A stretch of 59,003 nt of DNA, taken from contig NZ_GG657757.1 in NCBI RefSeq assembly GCF_000158955.1, positions 4,384,661 to 4,443,663 of the forward strand, in the 5' to 3' direction. The translations under genes were made by a program, and so were the position numbers. Shown here one piece after another: positions 51,814 to 59,003 of this stretch; positions within the stretch are counted from its first letter, which is position 1, and each line of letters starts with the position of its first letter. A model generated the notes under the pieces. It was not told the DNA's origin, ran no database searches, and saw only the letters and a list, made by a program, of their open reading frames with translations. Source of the DNA: Streptomyces viridochromogenes DSM 40736. GTDB lineage: Bacteria; Actinomycetota; Actinomycetes; Streptomycetales; Streptomycetaceae.

Positions 51814-52623
51814 GTGAGCGGAGCCACGGGCGCCGGACCGACCGGTACCTCCAAGGGTACGGACGAGGACGGCGGCGGCCGTGGCTCCGCCGCGCGTGCG
51901 GCGGACCCGCACACGACCAACCTGAAGGCGGTCACGTCCCCGACCAAGGACTCGCCCTCAGCTGACTCGCATGGATCCCAGGGGGGAACTGTGACGGACA
52001 CCCGAGGCCCGCAGACCGCCGAGGCGGGCCCGGCCGCATCCGGCGCCCAGCCGCAGCCGCAGCCGCAGCCCAAGGCGCCCGCGCAGGAGCAGGGCGCCGT
52101 CGGGCATGCGGCCTCCCCCCTGCCGGGCGAACGGCAGGCCCAGCAGCAGGCCGGGCCGTACCACCCGCCGCAGGCCTACCCCGCGCAGCAGGCGGCCGGT
52201 GCCGGCGCCGCAGCCGTACGGCGTCCCCGCACGGGTGCGCGCACCACGCCCCGCGTCCGCAAGGCCCGCCTGCGGGTGTCCAAGGCCGACCCGTGGTCGG
52301 TGATGAAGGTCAGTTTCCTGCTCTCCATCGCGCTGGGCATCTGCACGATCGTCGCGGCGGCGGTGCTGTGGATGGTCATGGACGCGATGGGCGTCTTCTC
52401 GACCGTCGGCGGCACGATCTCCGAGGCGACCGGCTCGAACGAGTCCAACGGCTTTGACCTGCAGGCTTTCCTGTCGCTGCCCAACGTCCTGATGTTCACG
52501 TCGATCATCGCGGTCATCGACGTCGTCCTGGCGACGGCCCTCGCGACGCTCGGCGCGTTCATCTACAACCTCTCCGCCGGCTTCGTCGGCGGTGTGGAGC
52601 TGACGCTCGCCGAGGACGAGTGA
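51814..52623 (+). CDS. DUF3566 membrane protein
   Basis: A 269-residue protein with a hydrophilic Pro/Gln/Ala-rich N terminus of about 155 residues (including PQPQPQPQPK), then two transmembrane helices (MKVSFLLSIALGICTIVAAA and VLMFTSIIAVIDVVLATAL) forming the DUF3566 domain. It lies 18 bp after gyrA, as in most actinobacteria (Rv0007-like), and is probably cotranscribed with gyrBA. Function is unknown. Start is GTG 51814. Confidence 0.88.
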   Translation: MSGATGAGPTGTSKGTDEDGGGRGSAARAADPHTTNLKAVTSPTKDSPSADSHGSQGGTVTDTRGPQTAEAGPAASGAQPQPQPQPKAPAQEQGAVGHAASPLPGERQAQQQAGPYHPPQAYPAQQAAGAGAAAVRRPRTGARTTPRVRKARLRVSKADPWSVMKVSFLLSIALGICTIVAAAVLWMVMDAMGVFSTVGGTISEATGSNESNGFDLQAFLSLPNVLMFTSIIAVIDVVLATALATLGAFIYNLSAGFVGGVELTLAEDE

Positions 52624-52640
52624 CGTCACTTCGACCTCGC

Positions 52641-52682
52641 CCGACGGTCTCCTGTCGTTGCTCCGACGGTCTCCTGTCGTTG
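52641..52682. repeat. 20-bp direct repeat upstream of tRNA-Ile
   Basis: CCGACGGTCTCCTGTCGTTG occurs at 52641-52660 and 52663-52682, a 22-bp period. Each copy contains CGAC...GTCG and can form a small hairpin, so together they may terminate the gyrA-DUF3566 transcript. Confidence 0.8.
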
Positions 52683-52697
52683 TCCCGACAACCGATT

Positions 52698-52726
52698 TTG
52701 GGACTGCCCATGTCGTGCGCTAATCT
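52698..52726 (+). promoter_or_regulatory. probable housekeeping promoter of tRNA-Ile
   Basis: TTGGGA at 52698-52703, a 17-nt spacer, then TAATCT at 52721-52726, 38 bp before the tRNA. Confidence 0.6.
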
Positions 52727-52764
52727 TCAGGAGTCAGCGCGCGGGACACACCGCAGAGCGCGGC

Positions 52765-52841
52765 GGGGCTATAGCTCAGTTGGTTAGAGCGCATCCCTGA
52801 TAAGGATGAGGCCACAGGTTCAAATCCTGTTAGCCCCACCA
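52765..52841 (+). tRNA. tRNA-Ile (GAT)
   Basis: A 77-nt cloverleaf with encoded CCA: acceptor GGGGCTA / TAGCCCC, D-arm GCTC...GAGC, anticodon stem CATCC/GGATG with loop CTGATAA (anticodon GAT at 52799-52801), and T-loop GTTCAAAT. Position after gyrA-DUF3566 is conserved in Streptomyces. Confidence 0.97.
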
Positions 52842-52848
52842 GCGAGAA

Positions 52849-52879
52849 GACCCCCAACCGATCATGGTTGGGGGTCTTT
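52849..52879 (+). terminator. terminator after tRNA-Ile
   Basis: GACCCCCAACC (52849-52859) pairs perfectly with GGTTGGGGGTC (52866-52876), followed by TTT. Confidence 0.9.
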
Positions 52880-53004
52880 GACGTAGAAGCCGCCGTCCAG
52901 CCACCCCGTGCCGCCGCAGGCGCAGTCGGAGGCTCACGGCAGAGCCGCGGGCTGACGGTGTAATGGGTTCCCGCGGGTGCCTCGCTGGGGGGTGAGGAGG
53001 TAGG

Positions 53005-53790
53005 TCAGCGCAGTGCGTTGATCGCATAGAGCGCGCCGAGTCCGGCGGCCAGGGCGCCCAGAAGCAGGCGGAGGAAGGTCTCGGGCATCCGCGGCTGGAG
53101 GTGGGCTCCGAGGTAGCCGCCCATGAGGCCGCCCAGGCCGCATGCCAGGCCAAGGAACCAGTCAGGGGCGATGCTGCCGCTGTGCGCCAGGGACAGTAGG
53201 GCGTAGGTGGAGGCGCCAACCAGCGAGGTGGCGAAGGTGGAGGCAAGCGCAGCGGGGGCAACCTGGGAGACCGGGACGCCGCGGCCGACGAGGACGGGGC
53301 CGAGTATCGAGCCGCCGCCGATGCCGTAGACACCACCCACGACCCCGACGGCGAGTGCCAGACCAGTCACCGTCCGGGGTGCAGGTTCAGGGCGCCGAGA
53401 CTCCGGAGGCTCGGGGTGGAGGGTTCGAACGATGAGCCAGATGCCGAGCGGCAGCATCAGGGCGGCGACCAGGAGGCGGAAGACGTTCGGGCCCGGAAGG
53501 GCGAACACACGGATGACGGCTCCGAGGATCACGCCGGGCAGGGTGCCCAGCACCAGACGGCGCACGAGCGGCCCTCTCAGCGCGCCATTGCGTCGGTAAC
53601 GCAGCAGGGCGCCAGGACCCGCCACCACGTTGTAGAGCAGATTCGTGGGCGTCACCGCCGGGTTGGGCACGGCGAAAACGCTGAGCTGCACCGGCAGCAG
53701 GAACACCGCCCCGGACACTCCGACCGGCGCGGTCACCGCGGCTATCAGCATCCCGACCGCAAGGCCGGCCGCCCCGAGCTCCCACTCCAC
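53005..53790 (-). CDS. TSUP/TauE-SafE family membrane transporter
   Basis: A 261-residue membrane protein with about eight hydrophobic segments and two related halves, as in the TSUP (DUF81, TauE/SafE) family. Typical glycine-rich segments are GVSGAVFLLPVQLSVF with PNPAVTPTNLLYNVVAGPGA in the first half, and VVGGVYGIGGGSILGPVL with the LASTFATSLVGAS loop in the second half. Such proteins export sulfite, sulfoacetate or other small anions. The gene stands alone between tRNA-Ile and small hypothetical genes and may be an acquired insertion. The C-terminal residues read LYAINALR. Confidence 0.88.
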   Translation of the reverse strand: MEWELGAAGLAVGMLIAAVTAPVGVSGAVFLLPVQLSVFAVPNPAVTPTNLLYNVVAGPGALLRYRRNGALRGPLVRRLVLGTLPGVILGAVIRVFALPGPNVFRLLVAALMLPLGIWLIVRTLHPEPPESRRPEPAPRTVTGLALAVGVVGGVYGIGGGSILGPVLVGRGVPVSQVAPAALASTFATSLVGASTYALLSLAHSGSIAPDWFLGLACGLGGLMGGYLGAHLQPRMPETFLRLLLGALAAGLGALYAINALR

Positions 53791-54061
53791 CTGATGCCCC
53801 CACCTAGAGCCGATTGCCCTCGGGCCGTGCTGTGTCGAGGGCAGGGCAGAAGCCTGACATCAGCACCTGACACCAACAACCGCGTACAAGCCTGGTGTGG
53901 AGTGAGCGGCGTCAGCGGACAGCCGTGATCGACCTGATAAGGACCAACCGGTAGCAGTTGGGGGGTTTCTGTGTCTTCGCATGCGGAACATGAGGAAGCC
54001 CGGCGGCTCTGGCGAGCTGCCGGGCCCGTACGCGGGATCGCCGTGCGGATGTGCCGGAGGT

Positions 54062-54421
54062 TCAGCGTTGCAGGGGAGCGAGGTAGCCGGCCGTAGAGTC
54101 CGCTTCGGAGTCGTCGTCGGTGCAGTAGTCGGCGGTGCGGGAGGACGGCGGGTCCGTGAGGGGGCGGTGGCGGCAGCGGGGGGTCTTGCCGTGGGCCTCG
54201 GCGCGGATGCGCTGTTTCATCGTGGGGGGCAGGGCCTTGGCATGGGTCCTGGCAGACGCCGATGTCGTCCGCTGCTGCGGGATGCGCTCGCTGTTGCGCT
54301 TCTGCTCGGCCTGGGGTACGGCCGCCGCGGCGGTCGTCGTGATGAATCCGAGCGCCGTGAACAGCGCGACGAAGGCGGTGACGATGGTGGTCCACAGCGT
54401 CATGACCTTGTTCCGGGCCAT
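54062..54421 (-). CDS. small membrane or secreted protein, function unknown
   Basis: A 119-residue protein with one N-terminal hydrophobic segment (MTLWTTIVTAFVALFTALGF) followed by an Ala-rich stretch ending AAAAVPQA, so it is either a signal peptide or an anchor, and then a hydrophilic Arg/Thr-rich tail. ATG 54421 has GAGGGG upstream. I do not recognise a family with assigned function. The 271 bp between it and the TSUP gene show nothing definite. Confidence 0.6.
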   Translation of the reverse strand: MARNKVMTLWTTIVTAFVALFTALGFITTTAAAAVPQAEQKRNSERIPQQRTTSASARTHAKALPPTMKQRIRAEAHGKTPRCRHRPLTDPPSSRTADYCTDDDSEADSTAGYLAPLQR

Positions 54422-54758
54422 GGCCCCTCACTTTCGGGTCGGGCGATTTGCGTACTTTCCTCATGATGTGTATGTGGGGCGAGAAGTGGTGGACCGACGC
54501 CCGTGGCGTCGCGATGTTCAGATGAACACCACCCGAATAGGCGCAAGAGGGGCGAAGATGTGAGGAGAGGGGAGAAGGAGGGTCAAAGTAACCCTCCGTC
54601 GGCGTGTGATCACCCTCCGATCGGAGCGGTGACCTCCGCTTCTACCCCGGTTGCCCGGACGGGAGTTGAGGGCCGACGCAGGTCACCGATCGGTATCGGT
54701 CGGTGTGTATAGTCGGGCGCCAGAGGTCCCCTACGTCAAGGAAAGACGAGGTCGCGCG
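54422..54758. promoter_or_regulatory. divergent gap with adjacent palindromes and a -10-like element
   Basis: Between the small membrane-protein gene and the DLW-39 gene lie two short perfect palindromes, GTGATCAC (54606-54613) and CTCCGATCGGAG (54615-54626), and a TATAGT at 54708-54713 that could be the -10 of the DLW-39 gene. No coding sequence is convincing here. Confidence 0.4.
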
Positions 54759-54887
54759 GTGAAGAAGCTTCTCCTGGTCGCACTGGCCGCCATCGGCGGG
54801 CTCCTCGTGTACCGCCAGATCCAGGCGGATCGCGCCGAGCAGGATCTGTGGACGGAGGCGACTGACTCCGTGCCCACGGGTTCGTGA
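54759..54887 (+). CDS. DLW-39 family small membrane peptide
   Basis: A 42-residue peptide: MKKLLLVALAAIGGLLVYRQ forms one transmembrane helix, followed by IQADRAEQDLWTEATDSVP. The DLW-x-EAT core names this actinobacterial family. Start is GTG 54759 with a GACGAGG upstream. Function is unknown. It is too short for most gene finders but has a clear terminator. Confidence 0.85.
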   Translation: MKKLLLVALAAIGGLLVYRQIQADRAEQDLWTEATDSVPTGS

Positions 54888-54912
54888 GTCACGACAACCC
54901 ATAACGAGCACA

Positions 54913-54939
54913 CCCCGGCCGCGACGCGGTCGGGGTTTT
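54913..54939 (+). terminator. terminator after the DLW-39 gene
   Basis: CCCCGGCC (54913-54920) pairs with GGTCGGGG (54928-54935, one G-U), extended by GC pairs near the loop and followed by TTTT. Confidence 0.85.
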
Positions 54940-55030
54940 GTGTGTCGAGGGCCGGTCGTGAGCCCGGCCCGCGGGGCAGGATGGGCCACGGTTTCACGGT
55001 TCGTGGTCCGGCGACGGTGAGGGGTGGCGT

Positions 55031-56392
55031 GTGAGGGGACGGTGTCGTACGGCGCGGAGGCGGCGCGCGGGGGCGTGGCACGGCCGTCCGCCGGTGGCCC
55101 TGCGCATAGGAGCCGTGGCGCTGGTACTGGGGACGGCGGCCGTCGTGGCGCCGGGCCGGGCCGCCCTCGCCGTCCCACGGGACTCCGGCACGACGGTGTC
55201 ACCGAGCCCGTACGCCTTCGCCGACGGCGCCCAGAACATCGAGGGAGCGAGAAGCACCGCCGACGCCGCGACCCTGAAGCCCGGCACGCCCTACAAGAGC
55301 TCCCTCCCGAGCAGCGGCAAAGTCAGCTACCGCATCGAACTCGACGACATCTCGAACACCTACGTCTCCGTCACCGCGGTACCCTCCCCCGGCACCACCG
55401 TCTCCGTCATCGACGGGCTCAAGGTGTCCCTCCAGGACGACGACGGCACCCCCTGCTCCGTCGACACCGAGAGCTTCGGGGCCGCCCGCAGCCCGCACCC
55501 GATCGCGGCGTGGGGCCGACGCGACATCTCGCCCACCCGGCCGCTGTGCCAGGAGGCCGGCACCTACTACGTCTCCGTCGAACGCGTCGACCCGGACGGC
55601 GAGGGCTCCTCGCCCGGCGCCTGGGATCTGGAGCTCCTCGCCATGACGGAGCCGCGCACAGCGAAGGCCGGGCCGACCAGTGCGCCCGAGGCGTGGAACT
55701 CCGCCTCACCCCAGCCCCTCCAAGGGGAGGCCGAGCGGCGCCGCGGCGGCGCCGGGTTCTCCCGGGCGACACCCCTCGACCAGGGCGTCTGGCGGGACGA
55801 CATCCGGCCCGGCCAGACACTCTTCTACGAGGTCCCCGTCGACTGGGGCCAGCAGCTCCACGTCACCGCCGAGCTGGGCAGCTCGGACTCCGGCGGCACC
55901 GGCTACACCTCGGGCGCGCTGGACCTGGACCTCTACAACCCCGCACGCGGCCGTGTCGCTGACGTGGGCGTCGGCTACGACGGCGACCAGAAGTCCGGCA
56001 GCCTGCCTCCCCTGCCACCGGTCGACCACGCCAACCGCAACGCCGCCACCGAACAGATCGGCGCGATGCGCTTCGCGGGCTCCTACTACCTCGTCGCACA
56101 CCTCGCGGAGAGCGTCGCCGACAGCTTCGGCGACGGGCCCTTCGCGATGACCCTGCGCGTGCGGGTGAGCGGGGCGGCACAGGACGGGCCCGGGTACGCG
56201 GGGGAGTCCGTGCCGAACGGCGCCTTCGAGGTCTCGGACCAGGACCGGGAAGCGGCGGCCGAAGGCGTGCCCGGAGGAGACGACACCGCGATGCGTGCCC
56301 TCGCCGTGGGCGGGATCGGCACCGGAAGCGCGCTGCTGGTCGGGCTCGGGGTGTGGACCGTGCTGGCCAGACGGAGGAGCGCCGCCGCATAG
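55031..56392 (+). CDS. secreted, C-terminally anchored protein of unknown function
   Basis: A 453-residue protein. The N terminus is Arg-rich followed by a hydrophobic signal core (VALRIGAVALVLGTAAVVA) and an Ala cleavage region. The large external part has two similar beta-rich modules built around YRIELDDISNTYVSVTA and LFYEVPVDWGQQLHVTAELG, reminiscent of PPC-like pre-peptidase folds. A C-terminal transmembrane helix (GTGSALLVGLGVWTVLA) ends in RRRS. Two cysteines (TPCSV, LCQEA) may form a disulfide. GTG 55031 is the most upstream start that leaves a signal peptide. It is convergent with the kinase gene at 56425. Confidence 0.75.
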   Translation: MRGRCRTARRRRAGAWHGRPPVALRIGAVALVLGTAAVVAPGRAALAVPRDSGTTVSPSPYAFADGAQNIEGARSTADAATLKPGTPYKSSLPSSGKVSYRIELDDISNTYVSVTAVPSPGTTVSVIDGLKVSLQDDDGTPCSVDTESFGAARSPHPIAAWGRRDISPTRPLCQEAGTYYVSVERVDPDGEGSSPGAWDLELLAMTEPRTAKAGPTSAPEAWNSASPQPLQGEAERRRGGAGFSRATPLDQGVWRDDIRPGQTLFYEVPVDWGQQLHVTAELGSSDSGGTGYTSGALDLDLYNPARGRVADVGVGYDGDQKSGSLPPLPPVDHANRNAATEQIGAMRFAGSYYLVAHLAESVADSFGDGPFAMTLRVRVSGAAQDGPGYAGESVPNGAFEVSDQDREAAAEGVPGGDDTAMRALAVGGIGTGSALLVGLGVWTVLARRRSAAA

Positions 56393-56424
56393 CTGGACGT
56401 ACGGGCCGGGGCCCGCTGCGCGGC

Positions 56425-57939
56425 TCAGAGACGGCTCAGGGCCCAGAAGCCGACGGCGTAGCAGACCAGGGCGAGCAGCAGGAGCGGGATCGCCACCTGG
56501 GCCGAAGGACCGGGGCGGCGAGGACGCCGTGGCGCTCGGTGCCGGGACGGCGCCTGTCCCGGCGGTGGGGTCTGCGGGGACTGGGCGGTGTACGAGGCCG
56601 TGGAAGTACCGGTGGAAGTGCCGGTGGGCTGCTGGGCGGCAGGGGGCAGCGGCCGGCTCGGGTGGTTCAGGTGACTCGTGGGGCCGGCGGGGCCCGGGTA
56701 CGCCGGGGGGAGCGGTTGGGAAGGGGGCAACGGGTGCGTGTGGCGCGGCCCACCAGGTGAGGTGGACGGGGTGACGGTGGCCTGAGGAGGAGGCAGGTGA
56801 AAACTGCCGGTGTCCGACATGGAGGGCGGCTGAGCGGGAGCACTCGGGGTGGACCAGGCGTCGCCGGTGCCGTCCGTGCCGTCGGAGGATCGGGGCGACG
56901 GGGTCGATCCTGAGGACACCTGGGCGTCCTCGCGGTGCTGCTCCTCACCGGCCCGCGGATCGGCCCTCTGGTCCCTGTGGTCGAGCCTCTGGCCGAGTCT
57001 CCCCCCGTCTGTCCCCGCGCCGGCGGGTTCCCCCCTCGGGCCGAGCCCCCGCGCTCTCTCCAAGGGGCCCTCCGGGGCGAACCCCTGGGGAAGCGGGCCG
57101 AGTTGGTCGAAGATCTCGATCAATTCGTCGTCCGGACCGGGCTCCGGAAGGAGCTCCGCGGCGGCGGCGAGCGCCTTGCGCGCCCCCGTGGCCGTACGGA
57201 ACCGCAACCGGGGGTCCGGCTGCAGCAGCGTGGCCACCACCTGCCACAGCGGCTCCGGAATGCCCTTGGGCGCGCCAGGCGTCCCATGCTCGGCGAAGTA
57301 CTGGATGAGCGCCTTGCTGTCCGGCTTGGCCCCCTCCAGCAGATACAACGCGACCAGCCCCGCGGCGAACAGATCGGCGGGGAAGTCCGGCTCGGCGCCC
57401 ATCATCTGCTCGGGCGCGAGATAACCGGGCGTCCCCACCACGAGGTTCGTCTCCGTCAGCCGGGGCTCGCCCAGCCGCATCGCGATGCCGAAGTCGGACA
57501 GCCGCAGCCGAGGCCGCCCCGTGCCGGTCGGCTCCAGCAGCACATTGGCGGGTTTGACGTCACGGTGAACGACGTCCTCCGCGTGCACCGCGGCCAGCCC
57601 CGACAGCAGCTGGTCGAGCAGCGTGCAGACGAACGCCGGCGGGAGGGGACCGTAGTCCCCGACGAGGTGCACCAGGGAACCACCCGCGACCAGGTCCATC
57701 GTGAACAGGACCTTGTCGTCGTCGGCCGCCCAGCTGGTGGGGGCGAGCACATGAGGGTGGTCGATCCGCAAGGCCTGTTCGCGCACGAAACGCAGCAGCG
57801 AGTGCGCGTCACTCTGCAGCAGGACCTTGGCGGCCACGTAGCGACGGCGGCGATGATCCCAGGCGCGCCAGACGGCGCCGACCCCTCCGCGTCCGATCGG
57901 GTCGACCAGTTCGTACCGGCCGGCGAACACCTCACCCAT
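56425..57939 (-). CDS. Ser/Thr protein kinase with C-terminal membrane anchor
   Basis: A 504-residue protein with an intact Hanks-type kinase domain (residues 8-280): glycine loop GRGGVG at 16-21, ATP lysine 38 (VAAKVLL), HRDVKPAN at 125-132, DFG at 149-151 and APE at 176-178. A Pro/Ser/Thr-rich linker of about 200 residues follows, and the last 25 residues (VAIPLLLLALVCYAVGFWAL) form one membrane helix. There is no PASTA or other external sensor domain, so the signal is probably received inside or through partners. ATG 57939 starts MGEVFAGRYELVDPIG. Confidence 0.92.
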   Translation of the reverse strand: MGEVFAGRYELVDPIGRGGVGAVWRAWDHRRRRYVAAKVLLQSDAHSLLRFVREQALRIDHPHVLAPTSWAADDDKVLFTMDLVAGGSLVHLVGDYGPLPPAFVCTLLDQLLSGLAAVHAEDVVHRDVKPANVLLEPTGTGRPRLRLSDFGIAMRLGEPRLTETNLVVGTPGYLAPEQMMGAEPDFPADLFAAGLVALYLLEGAKPDSKALIQYFAEHGTPGAPKGIPEPLWQVVATLLQPDPRLRFRTATGARKALAAAAELLPEPGPDDELIEIFDQLGPLPQGFAPEGPLERARGLGPRGEPAGAGTDGGRLGQRLDHRDQRADPRAGEEQHREDAQVSSGSTPSPRSSDGTDGTGDAWSTPSAPAQPPSMSDTGSFHLPPPQATVTPSTSPGGPRHTHPLPPSQPLPPAYPGPAGPTSHLNHPSRPLPPAAQQPTGTSTGTSTASYTAQSPQTPPPGQAPSRHRAPRRPRRPGPSAQVAIPLLLLALVCYAVGFWALSRL

Positions 57940-58218
57940 GGCTGTACGTCGCTCCTCCCCCTGTGGTCTCCCCCCTTGCTTCCCCCTCGGCGAGCCAAAC
58001 GACTCCCCGACGGGCGATACGGCTCCCCCCGACGAGCGATACGCATTCCCCCGCGCCGGTCGGCCCCCCGTGCGGAACACGCCCCCACGTGTCCACCTGT
58101 GCCGTCCAGGCCTCGCGCTGTCCCCCGTAGCAGCGGTCCATCCCCCCCCGCACCCCCGTGCCCCCGTCACGTCACCCGAGCCCGCTGCCGAACCCCCTTC
58201 GGCCGGCGGCCCGCGGGA

Positions 58219-58767
58219 TCAGCTCTGGTGGGACTGGTAGTGCGAAACCGCGTCCGACGTGCGGCCGGCGCCGTACACCCGGAGGAACTCCGCCAGCTCC
58301 GGATGGGTCGGGGCGAGCGTGTCCGCCGCCTCGATGATGTCGCCCGCCGCCGCGACCGAGCGGAGCAGCGACTGGATCTCCCGGACGACGCGCTTGACCG
58401 TCGGCGCCCCCGAACTGCTCGTCGTCTGCGTGGTGTTGCTGAGCACCGAACCCCCCTGCGACTTCTTGATCTCCTCCATGCGCTCCGTGGCCTCGGCCGC
58501 GCTCACGCTGCCGTCCGCCACCTGCCCCGCCAGGTCCTGCAGCAGCTGTACCCGCTGCACCACAGCGGGGTTGCCGATCTTCGCCCGCTGACCGCTCATC
58601 AGCTGCGACAGCATCGGCGCGGACAGTCCCAGAACCCCCGCGAGACGAGCCTGATTGAGCCCAAGATCGTCGATCAGCCTACGGAAGAGCGCCCCCAACG
58701 GCTCCCCGTACCAGTTCCGCTGCAGCTCCCGCGCTCTTGCGGTGGCTTCCTGCTGTGCGGCGTCCAT
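58219..58767 (-). CDS. helix-turn-helix DNA-binding protein
   Basis: A 182-residue protein with an XRE/Cro-like HTH at about residues 25-65 (LFRRLIDDLGLNQARLAGVL, then LSAPMLSQLMSGQRAKI), a helical middle part and a C terminus ending SHYQSHQS. ATG 58767 has GGGGAGA upstream. It is 279 bp upstream of the kinase gene on the same strand and is conserved beside it in Streptomyces. The regulon is unknown. The gap between the two genes shows nothing I can assign. Confidence 0.8.
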   Translation of the reverse strand: MDAAQQEATARARELQRNWYGEPLGALFRRLIDDLGLNQARLAGVLGLSAPMLSQLMSGQRAKIGNPAVVQRVQLLQDLAGQVADGSVSAAEATERMEEIKKSQGGSVLSNTTQTTSSSGAPTVKRVVREIQSLLRSVAAAGDIIEAADTLAPTHPELAEFLRVYGAGRTSDAVSHYQSHQS

Positions 58768-58948
58768 TGCGTCTCCCCATCGCTTCCCCAAGTACGGCGG
58801 TTCGCGGTAGCGAACCACGCCGAGCATCTTACGGAGAGTGGTCGGTCACGGGGACCCCCAATCCTTTTGCGGAATCACGGGGGTGACCCGGTACTCTGGT
58901 CTCCGACGCCCACCGAGACGTGAATTCTCCGGTTGGCGTTCCTCTTCC

Positions 58949-59003
58949 GGGGCCTTAGCTCAGTTGGTAGAGCGCTGTCTATTGCATGGCAGATGTCAGG
59001 GGT
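58949..59003 (+). tRNA. tRNA-Ala (TGC), partial, with an 8-nt anticodon loop
   Basis: Acceptor GGGGCCT and D-arm GCTC...GAGC fit tRNA-Ala. The anticodon stem CTGTC/GGCAG encloses TATTGCAT, eight bases instead of seven, with TGC as the intended anticodon. The window ends in the T-arm. A weak promoter-like TACTCT lies at 58892-58897. Confidence 0.85.

Noticed and set aside
52765..54061. tRNA-Ile as an attachment site for an integrated element carrying the TSUP gene
   Set aside because: No duplicate of the tRNA 3' end and no integrase is visible downstream within the window.

Overview
The window is a stretch of Streptomyces chromosome centred on the replication origin. The evidence is very high GC content, frequent GTG starts, the gene order rnpA-rpmH-dnaA-oriC-dnaN-gnd-recF-dciA-gyrB-gyrA, eleven identical Streptomyces-type parS sites, and lineage markers (FemX, an LppU/SCO3897-family protein, DUF6049, a DUF3566 protein, a DLW-39 peptide). 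Gene order follows the S. coelicolor core from about SCO3911 (dnaB) to past SCO3872.

Left edge (1-3630) looks accessory: a 3' remnant of recO, a beta-lactamase-fold serine hydrolase, a TetR regulator, and a divergent TetX-like FAD monooxygenase sharing an operator-like inverted repeat with the regulator. From 3644 the core begins: dnaB, a MATE exporter, and the rpsF-ssb-rpsR-rplI operon read leftward. A cell-envelope block follows (FemX, an alanine-racemase-fold protein, a GT87 mannosyltransferase, a class A penicillin-binding protein), then PadR, inositol-phosphate synthase and an MFS exporter. Next come pcnA and, divergent from it, DUF6049-murJ-pseudokinase, then sigM with its anti-sigma factor and trxB-trxA. 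A small SapA-like secreted protein is inserted before sigM.

The segregation and origin core runs from 32.6 to 52 kb. parB and parA, rsmG, khpB/jag, yidC, yidD, rnpA and rpmH read leftward. dnaA, oriC (at least 14 DnaA-box-like 9-mers in two groups), dnaN, gnd, recF, dciA, gyrB, gyrA and the DUF3566 gene read rightward. After tRNA-Ile come a TSUP-family transporter, small membrane proteins, a secreted/anchored protein, a Ser/Thr kinase, an HTH regulator and a tRNA-Ala cut by the window end.

How the parts work together: DnaA, DnaN, DnaB and DciA supply initiation and helicase loading, GyrAB controls topology, ParAB with the parS sites organises the origin for segregation, and YidC/YidD/RnpA/RpmH form the usual membrane-insertion and RNA-processing block. 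The envelope genes (FemX, PBP, GT87, MurJ with its pseudokinase) lie beside them. Three apparent +1 indels (one in gyrA, two in the anti-sigma gene) and an 8-nt anticodon loop in tRNA-Ala suggest local sequence errors or recent mutations. I found no insertion sequence, prophage or CRISPR array. The points most worth a second look are a DnaA-box cluster upstream of dnaB, DnaA boxes plus parS in front of parAB, and two parS sites at the apex of long perfect palindromes that should also act as terminators.
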